DNA of 64,000 nucleotides, from assembly GCA_032622095.1 (NCBI GenBank), contig CP136065.1:20760134-20824133 (forward strand). Reading direction: 5' to 3'. Positions 56,691 through 64,000 of this stretch are shown piece after piece (position 1 is the first letter of the stretch; each line of letters starts with the position of its first letter). Source of the DNA: Siphonodentalium dalli. Lineage: Eukaryota; Mollusca; Scaphopoda; Gadilida; Siphonodentaliidae. Below the pieces are notes generated by a model. The model saw only the letters and a list, made by a program, of their open reading frames with translations, ran no database searches and was not told the DNA's origin. Both the position numbers and the translations under genes were made by a program.

Positions 56691-57129
56691 GGGAAATGAA
56701 GCCATTGCACATTATTATGCTACAGTAAAACAGATAACATGCTACACTATCAAAGTAATGGGTACTCACACAGTTGGACACGAGAACAGCTTAGAGAAGG
56801 CAAAAACAGTTCGTGGATCGGATGGAAGTCGGCACATGCGCCACTGGTCACGTGACTGGTGGCCATCGCCCAGGCACGTGGCGACATGCGATTGGGGCAT
56901 CTTTGGTCAAATTTTACAACAGTTTAAAGTGGCATGTCTGACACACCAGTTGGAAGTTTCACTCCAAAAAGGGTTAGTTTTATTTTCCAACCATGCAGTA
57001 TATGCTTTTAAAGGCCCATTGAATGTTCGAACCTCCAGATCATTTTATATAAAATATATGCCATAGTACAGTCGGGGAGAGCTTTCCGATGAATGCAACA
57101 AGCCATATTTCCGACTAAATCCTGAAATG

Positions 57130-57775
57130 TTATGTGAATAATGAGTTACGCAATATATTTGCTTGGTGCTGTAGCAATAAGTTAGTGATCAATACTAAAA
57201 AAAAGCAACTATATGCTAATACACCCAGAGAACAATGATGACAAATGGAACTTTATAAAGGTTTACTTAAATAATAAGGAACTAAACAAGATAGGAAATC
57301 TTGAGCACGAATCCTCCACAAAATTCTTAGGAATCCATATAGATGAAAACCTGACTTTCAAAAAACATGTGTCCTCTGTTTGTTCAAAAATGGTGAATGC
57401 CATATACCACATCAATAAAGTTAAACACTTCTTTCCTGGTAGCGCACTTAAAACATTATATTATGCTCTAATACAAAGCCATCTCGTCTACGGTGTTCAA
57501 ATATGGGATTTATCTAGACGTATACCCTCCATGTATATAACCCAGTTAAATGCAACCATTGTGTGATACATAATTATATAGCCGTGCATTGTACAAGAAA
57601 TCTTGACCGCCTATCGTAACATCTTTTCTTCTTTAAGTGGGTGGCAGTAAGACAGTCTAGTCTGACTATGCCACCCCCTCAAATATACAATATAATATTT
57701 GTCAAATGTATTATGCATTAATATGTGTATATTGAAATAAAATATCCTATCCTATCCTATCCCATAATTCTGTTG
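57130..57775 (+). pseudogene. LINE 3' fragment with TATCC tail
   Basis: A reverse-transcriptase C-terminal peptide runs from NELRNIFAWCCSNKLVINT through a frameshift in an A run (about 57196-57204) to KFLGIHIDENLTFKKHVSSV, ALKTLYYALIQSHLVYGVQI and a stop near 57564. The 3' untranslated part contains 'gtggcagtaagacagtct', and the tail reads 'aaataaaatatcctatcct' in repeats. The same 3' end occurs at 5750-5905. It is 5'-truncated and frameshifted, so inactive. Confidence 0.85.
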
Positions 57776-57929
57776 TGGTTAGAAGTCGATTAATTAGAGC
57801 ATTACTGTATATGCAATTTGAAAGAGGAAGCTACAAAACATTGTATTATCAACTTATCCGGTGTAATAAACTGTGAACATGTTGTATTTTGTTGAGATAT
57901 CGACGTGTGTTCTGTGTCCAAGTTTCAAT

Positions 57930-58232
57930 ATTTTCAATGGAAGGGGAATAACTCTATATCTTAAGATATGGAGTTATTCCCTTTCCTTTGAAATTAAATT
58001 TTTTTTTTGAATTATTTTGCATTATGGGAGCCATAACAGGGGGGTTGTTTCTATGATTTCAGCTTTTTTCTATTTGTTGTAGGCACCTTCTGAGACACAG
58101 ACGTCGCAAATGGTGATGAATTATTATATTTTAATCATATTTTATGGCATATATTATTATTAAAACCGTATATCAAGACACTATAAAAAAAAATAATAAT
58201 CGGAGACTCGAAAATTAAGTGGGCCTTTAACA
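57930..58232. mobile_element. Hairpin-plus-GTGGGCCTTTAA MITE-like element
   Basis: A hairpin at about 57940-57980 pairs 'aatggaaggggaataactc' with 'gagttattccctttcctt'. The body 'ggagccataacaggggg' and 'caaatggtgatgaatta' leads to 'cgaaaattaagtgggcctt' at the end. It relates 18160-18603 to 26795-26960. Confidence 0.65.
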
Positions 58233-60035
58233 ATTCCTATTCTAAATGGATTATCCCGTCGCTTATAAAAGTATCTATTTGAATAGCCTAGTATTCATCT
58301 GAGTGATGGCCATGAAATATAAGCAGACGACAGACAGAAAAACATAATATAAGGGCAGAAAGATTCATGTTCATTGGTGAGAAGTGCTCAGATAATGAGT
58401 GCAACAAACGAATATTTCCCAAGTGAGCTGCTCGTAAATGAGTATTCAGACAGGGGGTGGTGTCTGCAAAAAAAATCCGTATATAGGGCCGTACCAGAGG
58501 CCGAAAAAATCGTGCTTGTAATTTTTTTCCAAAATGGGTTTTTTTTCTTCAAACAATTTACAAGTACTGACCATGTAATGTTGTTTGTAAGCATGTTAGT
58601 ACCATGCTTGTTGGTATAGGTCTATATAGGCAGCTATAGTGACTCTTTAGCCTCAGATTTAGCAACATTCTGGATTTCACAGGATCCCAGCCCACTTCAC
58701 AGTGGACCACTGTAATAGCGTTCAGGAAACTTATGATCAACGCCTGCGTTATCAGATGGATTTAATATGTGACTGTCAGATACTTTCGAAAATCGCCCCC
58801 GATAACAACTATTATAACATTTCAGGCCTATGCCCCCCCCCCCCCCCCCCCGACGACAGCCGACACTCACAATTAATGGTAATTATCAGTGATTATCAGA
58901 AAATGCAGCAAAACATGTGTACATTTACATGTACCAATCAGTACCAATAGGCACACTTAGTAATATTTTGCCTATTGTTACAAGTCAACAAAGGACAATT
59001 ACTCTGGCGTGCATTGATGGGCGAAACCTGGGATATGTGCATATTCGTTCGCTGATGCTGGTCTATATATTACCCGTACCAAAGAACATCAAAATCTGTT
59101 AACCCATGGTTGAGTTATAATAATGCAAAATGTGTTTATGGATGGAATAGGCCGGTAACTCTGGTATGCATTGACATGCGAAACCTGTGATATGCAGCAA
59201 TATGTGCATACATCCTTACCTTATCCGTTCTTCTGACATATATTATAGATATTTTTCGTTTGTTTAAAAGTCACGCTTCCAGTTTCTGTGATGCCAACAA
59301 CCTTTTTAGACTTCCCGCACGTGGCCCGCAATGAAACTGTCATGATTTTTTTTTACTGACAGACCACTTATAGTCATAAATACCCACTATTGACATCAAT
59401 GTACGGCCCAGACATTTCCATCAGACATATTTCTAAATTGACATGGGTGTTTTTCATAATTTCAAACTTAGTCAAGTCAGCCATTTTGGAACTCCACGAA
59501 GCACAACTCATCAGGGCGCCAATCTGCCATGTTCAAGATGTTTGCACTACGCCTACGCCACTAGCCTGACTAGTCCTAGTCTATAATCAATGTTATTATA
59601 GCCTTTATACCTTGTACTTACTGATTTCAGATATAAATTCTTTGAACAAAATTCAACAAATCCACTTGTTTTGTTCCTTTATTTTCATTTTTTTCACGCC
59701 GTCTATAAGGATGTCCCCGGGCCGACATTTTGACACCGCGCGATGTGAACTTGTGTTGCACGTGACACCAAATCTCAAAACTGCGCATGCGCAAGATTTA
59801 AGATATTTTACATGACAACAAGGGACCCTACAAACACACAATAAACAAATTAATTACACAAAAAAAACGAAAACATTTCAGAGCGGGGACTTTTATTAGA
59901 AACGAGTTTTATTGGGGTTTTAGGTACACGGAAAGACGTTCCAGCACCGATTACGACCGGGGACGTCCCCGGTTGGCAGATGTCCCCGGAATGAAGGTTT
60001 TTAACTGAAAAAGGTCCCCGGTGGTCGGTCATTAC
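58233..60035. other. Spacer with C run
   Basis: A run of about 18-19 C lies at 58831-58849. Short frames show no family motif. 'cccggggacgt' blocks near 59715 and 59965 are loosely palindromic. Confidence 0.35.
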
Positions 60036-60478
60036 TAGTCCACACTCTCACACACACACACACACACACACCCAACGGACACACACACTCCTTCACACAC
60101 ACATACACACCCTCGCACACACACATGTTTGTATTACATACGTTGTGGGGACATTTCTTTAGAAATTCAAACAATACCGTAGTTGTGAGGACCTCGTTAT
60201 TTCGTAAATATTACAAACTCGGAGGGTACCTTTAACGAAATAACGGCAATCTTTGTAACGCATGCGTAGTATCATTTCCGCCTAGTGCGGACGAAAAAAT
60301 ATCAAAAATTTCTAAAAAATACAAATTTCCGTCGCCTTAAAGGAAAAAACTGTTAACATTGTGAGGACATTGTTTTACTATATGAATGTCCTCACAGAGA
60401 TGGGTTAACACACTCACCCTCACACACCCTCACACACACACACCCTCACACACCCCCCCCACACACACACATCTCATA
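60036..60478. repeat. (CA)n-rich microsatellite region
   Basis: 'cacacacacacaca' tracts lie at 60045-60125 and 60400-60472, with an interposed segment of about 270 bases. Confidence 0.9.
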
Positions 60479-60725
60479 TATATTTTGAAGACCTCTGTCT
60501 GTCTGTCTGTCTGTTTGTCTGTCATTTATACAAATCTACGATTCTCGACCGATCGGGACGAAACTTGGTACGTGTGTGTAGTTTGACCAGGCGGTGGACG
60601 TTGTCGTTTTGGCGAGCCCGTGTGGCGCCCGTGCGGCGCCCGTGCAGCGCATGCGCAGACGAGATCTCGGAAACGGGTGGAGCTAATCGACTTGAAATTT
60701 GCTATGTGAATGTATCTTGCCCGGG
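60472..60725 (+). mobile_element. Helitron-like element H7, 3'-truncated
   Basis: It starts TCTCATATATATTTTGAAG after an A, then (GTCT)n, and follows H1 closely ('accgatcgggacgaaacttg', 'gagatctcggaaacgggtgg') up to 'gtatcttgccc(g)ggata'. No CTAG terminus follows, so it is broken. Confidence 0.7.
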
Positions 60726-61365
60726 ATATCACAACAAACGTACATAGTATGCAGGTGTAAAACTTTATTCAACAATATATCTATGTGACATATTCAGTAA
60801 TCAATGGTTCCATATATGAGTGTTCTGTAATAACATACCCGAGATATCATAGCTTTATAAAATTTATCACTCACCGCCATTTATAAAAATCAATTACACA
60901 CCAAGCCTAATTTAGTGTAACTGTCATTTGCAGATTGAGGTCCCCAGAGGGAGAATTTAGTGACGCTATTCCACACACCGGGCTAGCATAATCAAATTCA
61001 CCCTCTTTGCACCTCATTCTGTATGCCCCCTTTTTAGAGAGAGTGTTTGTGGGGGGGGGGTGGGCTAACCCCGGGATTCTCGAATGGGCCTCATCTGCTA
61101 TTGGATAATTAGACTCAGATTGAAGTTCCCAAATGGTGAATATTGTGATGTACACCCAGTGGGAATCTCGATTATGCAATGTGTCGTCTGCCTCTGGGGA
61201 CCTTGTTTTTCAAATGACAGGCACTTTAAAATCAGGCAGGATTGTGTTAGCTCACTATGAAACGCTTCCACATATAAATACGACTGTTGACAAGATATAG
61301 GTGTGTAAGTGACTTCGGTTAACATATTTCGAGGTTTTGAAATTTTAACGCCAAAATCTCATTAA
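60726..61365. other. Spacer with diverged repeat
   Basis: 61240-61350 is loosely similar to 32700-32810 (shared 'catataaata', 'gacagttgata'/'gactgttgaca' and 'gtgactt(a)cttcggt' blocks). Nothing else is recognised. Confidence 0.35.
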
Positions 61366-61728
61366 CCCTTTACCCAACAAAACGGCCAAAAACGCCCAAA
61401 TAAACATTCAACAGCCTAAAATATCTTCGGTCTGTCTCAATAACACCACACAAATATTGATATCATTGGAACCGGTTCATTGACCACATTGTGATGGTTA
61501 CAGTTATGCCCTGTGCCAATGCATTCTCTTATATATGCGAGTCGACCATATAATTTTTTCTTACATTTTTTAACAATTTTTATAATATTTTTCTACATTC
61601 TTTGACAATTTTATCATTTTAAATATGTGTTAAGCCAATGCATTCTCTTATATATGCGAGGCGACCTATGGTCGACTCGCATATATAAGAGAATGCATTG
61701 GCACAGGGCCGTTCTGTTGGGTAAAGGG
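61366..61728. mobile_element. TTAA-flanked MITE, copy 2
   Basis: The termini 'ccctttacccaacaaaacgg' and 'gttctgttgggtaaaggg' are flanked by TTAA at 61362-61365 and 61729-61732. It contains a shorter PalM module at 61509-61708 with one complete palindromic terminus and one half terminus. This confirms the 35930-36376 family and its association with PalM. Confidence 0.9.
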
Positions 61729-62706
61729 TTAAAAAACATGTTCGACGTCTCTTTTGTTTTACTAATATCCGAGATGAAGTATTGGAATAGCTCATTAGTC
61801 TAATAGCTTGCTGATATACATTTGGAAAAATTAGACAAAACCAATGTTGACATTGCCAGGGGTGATATTCTGCCGCCATTTTCAAGAGGATTATGACGTA
61901 GATTCACGGCAGTGGAGACGTCCAGATAAATCTGATATCCCGATATGTGATATATCTCACTGACTGCAAACGACGTTTTGAAACAATGTGCCCGAAAAAA
62001 TAGAAACCTTTATTTTTTACCATTGAACCAAATATCGTCCGTTATCGAAATGCACATAGTAGTGTCGTGGTGTTAAATCGGAGGGGGCACATTTAAACTT
62101 ACAGGGTTCATAGTGACTTGCCAATGAAACGTGAAACACGTTGCTCAGCATAACCATCTTCATGATGACGTGCATATGTTTTACACTGTCTATATGTCTA
62201 GGTGTTCATCGGTTGAATGTAACTGATGTATACGGCCCATGGTTCATGGACATGGCGACAAGGGGTGTGGGGTTTGTCTCACGGTCTCACCCTCCTACCA
62301 ACTTTGAGAAACATTTTTCAACAGTTTAGAATGTCATGCCTGATACAACACAAGTTTGAAATTTCAGTAAAAATTACAGGTTGAAATTGTTCTCATCTAG
62401 CATGATTTAATAAGTGTGGAATTTGTTGTTTTAGACCAATACATGCATATTTTCCTACTTCTTGTCAAATGTTTAGACAAGAGACATCAGTTGGAAACTG
62501 TCCGACTTTAGGGGTCAGGCTGGAAAGTTTCAAATTTCTAACTCAAGGGGGTGGAATGTATGCAAATGGAATGTCACTTGCGAGTTTGGTCTGGTTCAAG
62601 GGTGGCGTCAGACATTTCAAGGTGGACATCCCCAATGGAGACCCTCTAGCCACGTATACGTCCCTGGGCCCATAGTTCAGCTATCTTCCCAGTTCACAGT
62701 CATCTA
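61729..62706. other. Spacer with diverged old repeat
   Basis: 62330-62660 ('tttagaccaa', 'ggaaagtttcaaatttctaa', 'cactt(g)cgagtttggtctgg') resembles 23255-23340 and 30960-31220 weakly. No exon is seen. Confidence 0.4.
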
Positions 62707-62924
62707 CTATGTGTAGAGTTTGCAGCAGTTTCCAACTCCTTGTTCGTATGAAACCCTCTTGCATCCTGGGGTCCTCATGCATATCACAAGACAGTCTTCA
62801 AATAAGTATTTGTCCGTAGGCACCGCTTCGTCCGAATAATCTTCTTTCGGTGCAACCTTCATGAAGCCTTCCTCGGAGAGAACCCCGGTTTCGTAGTTGT
62901 AGAACATTTGTGGTTTTCCAGAAG
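62707..62924 (-). CDS. PAN/apple-domain terminal exon
   Basis: After a 3' splice site ('gccattgtttcag', phase 1) the exon encodes SGKPQMFYNYETG, then a segment with CLVICMRTPGCKRVSYEQ and NCCKLYT, and the stop TAG. The spacing C-x3-C-x5-C...C-C and the KRVSYEQ strand are those of PAN/apple modules, which mediate protein or carbohydrate binding in secreted proteins. The domain's first part may lie in an upstream exon beyond the window. No donor is convincing before the stop, so I call it a last exon. No AATAAA is evident nearby downstream. Whether it shares a gene with the lectin exons more than 40 kb downstream is unknown, and the stop argues against it. Confidence 0.7.
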
Positions 62925-63234
62925 CTGAAACAATGGCATAATAATCAGTTGATCATAGTTATCAACACGGACGCATGATCGGATCCACAAATTACGCTTT
63001 ACGCAGATATAAGAAAATGTACACCAAGTTCTTTTTGTAAATTTTGACCAAAATTAAAGACCGAAACTCAGGAAAAAACAACAAAACAATTTTGCATTAC
63101 TCAACACCAAATCATATATAGTTGGAAATGTTATAAGACTAAATCCTATATAGTTGGACATTTTTTAGTCTCATCCACAGTTGGAACCCCCTAGCCACGT
63201 CCCTGTTTATCATATCACATTAAGCATGAATATA

Positions 63235-63640
63235 TAGAGGATCCTTAATGAGTCGCAATTCTATAGGAAATGTATTAACCGAGTGTACTACATTCCATTC
63301 AAGCCGAGACTCGAATCGAAATTAGAGGACAAAGTTAATAAATTTCTTCAAGAACAGCGACGAATTTGAGATCCTTTTTATCACATAACATATTTTAGCA
63401 AGGAAAAACGATCTCGAAACGGCTGGGGTTAAAACAATTAATAATGATTTCCTTATCACAACTAAAGAGAAAGTAAAGACAGCTTCAAGAAAAAGTGTAG
63501 TTCCAATTTAAATGTGTCTTTTCATGTTGAAAAACTTGTTCAACCACCCTTATCAACATATTTATCTCACAATCAATACTATATAACACAATACTAAAAT
63601 ATGAGGCCGGGTTAAGGGGTTAATTATATGATAAATATTC
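63235..63640 (+). repeat. Dispersed repeat C, copy 2
   Basis: The partner of 51150-51620. Both begin near 'gagtcg(c)aatttctata' and 'attaaccgagt' and extend through 'atttatctcaca'. The last 360 bases of the window after this show no feature. Confidence 0.8.
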
Positions 63641-64000
63641 ACCAGTTGACTTCGCTTGTGGAATCCAAACTGATATTATTCTGGAATCAGTCCACGCACA
63701 TAGAGATATCTTTATTACCTCCAAGTATAGGAGAGATCTATATACATGACATATAATTACAGTTGGATTAAAGTGGGCTCCCCTGGTCAATATGGTGGGC
63801 CGTTATGTACACGTATGGAGAGGTGTTGGAAACCACGAGAGTGAAGCATATATGCACTTGAATGTTCACTACAGCTTTTGTTGCAGGAAATTCTTATTTG
63901 TCCAATAGATATGAAAGTTAGTCGTTACAACACGGGTTGCTGAACGCCATTCCTGACCATTGTGCTGAGAACGTACAGGAACTTCGCAGAATATAGTACT

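Noticed and set aside
56632-57066. 144-codon plus-strand frame
   Set aside because: It starts in a 34-bp tandem duplication and shows no motif, domain or splice evidence. Kept only as a note.

Overview
This window is AT-rich, repeat-dense eukaryotic DNA. Three lines of evidence point to a metazoan: isolated coding segments bounded by GT-AG splice sites that match C-type lectin and PAN/apple domains, long introns, and non-LTR retrotransposons of animal type. The lectin and PAN exons, the tRNA-like SINE heads and the 'cggatttcgacgaaatt' satellite style suggest a marine invertebrate, probably a lophotrochozoan such as a mollusc or brachiopod. That placement is inference, not proof. I see no bacterial operons, CRISPR arrays, rRNA genes or intact tRNA genes.

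Host coding content is small and all on the minus strand. One C-type lectin domain is split between two exons, 19996-19839 and 7850-7577. The exons join in phase 0 across a 12-kb intron and together supply all four canonical cysteines. A PAN/apple exon lies at 62924-62707 and appears to end in a stop codon. Both lectin exons carry a minisatellite anchored at the 5' splice site. The more striking one, at 6512-7308, is 16 copies of a 50-bp unit that is itself a copy of the exon end plus its GTGAGT donor.

The rest is mobile DNA, layered enough to order the events. At 1-7300 there are foldback elements, some with 9-bp target duplications, a palindromic MITE family (called PalM here), and one arm of an inverted duplication (3244-4985). 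At 8.3-18.6 kb, inside the lectin intron, are a 1.6-kb TIR element, a decayed LINE (13.8-15.2 kb) and a 200-bp satellite (15.2-17.2 kb). At 20-23 kb a 30-bp minisatellite is broken up by a MITE and a foldback. At 25.4 kb there is a 140-bp near-perfect palindrome.

At 29.5-37.1 kb is the second arm of the inverted duplication. Its outer PalM copy is cut by a 5.1-kb minus-strand Helitron-like element (29602-34740), inserted exactly between A and T with no target duplication. A 2.2-kb TIR element sits inside that Helitron. A TTAA-flanked element sits in the duplicated core at 35930-36376, and the sister arm supplies its empty site.

At 40.5-44.4 kb is a nearly intact LINE ORF2 on the minus strand with one in-frame stop, adjoining an oppositely oriented ORF1-like fragment, which looks like a 5' inversion. 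At 49.9-51.0 and 52.8-55.5 kb short Helitron-like elements lie head to tail with CTAG|TCT junctions. At 57.1-57.8 kb is a LINE 3' fragment with a TATCC tail, and at 61.4-61.7 kb a second TTAA element.

No autonomous transposase or Helitron Rep/helicase gene is recognisable, so the DNA elements look non-autonomous.
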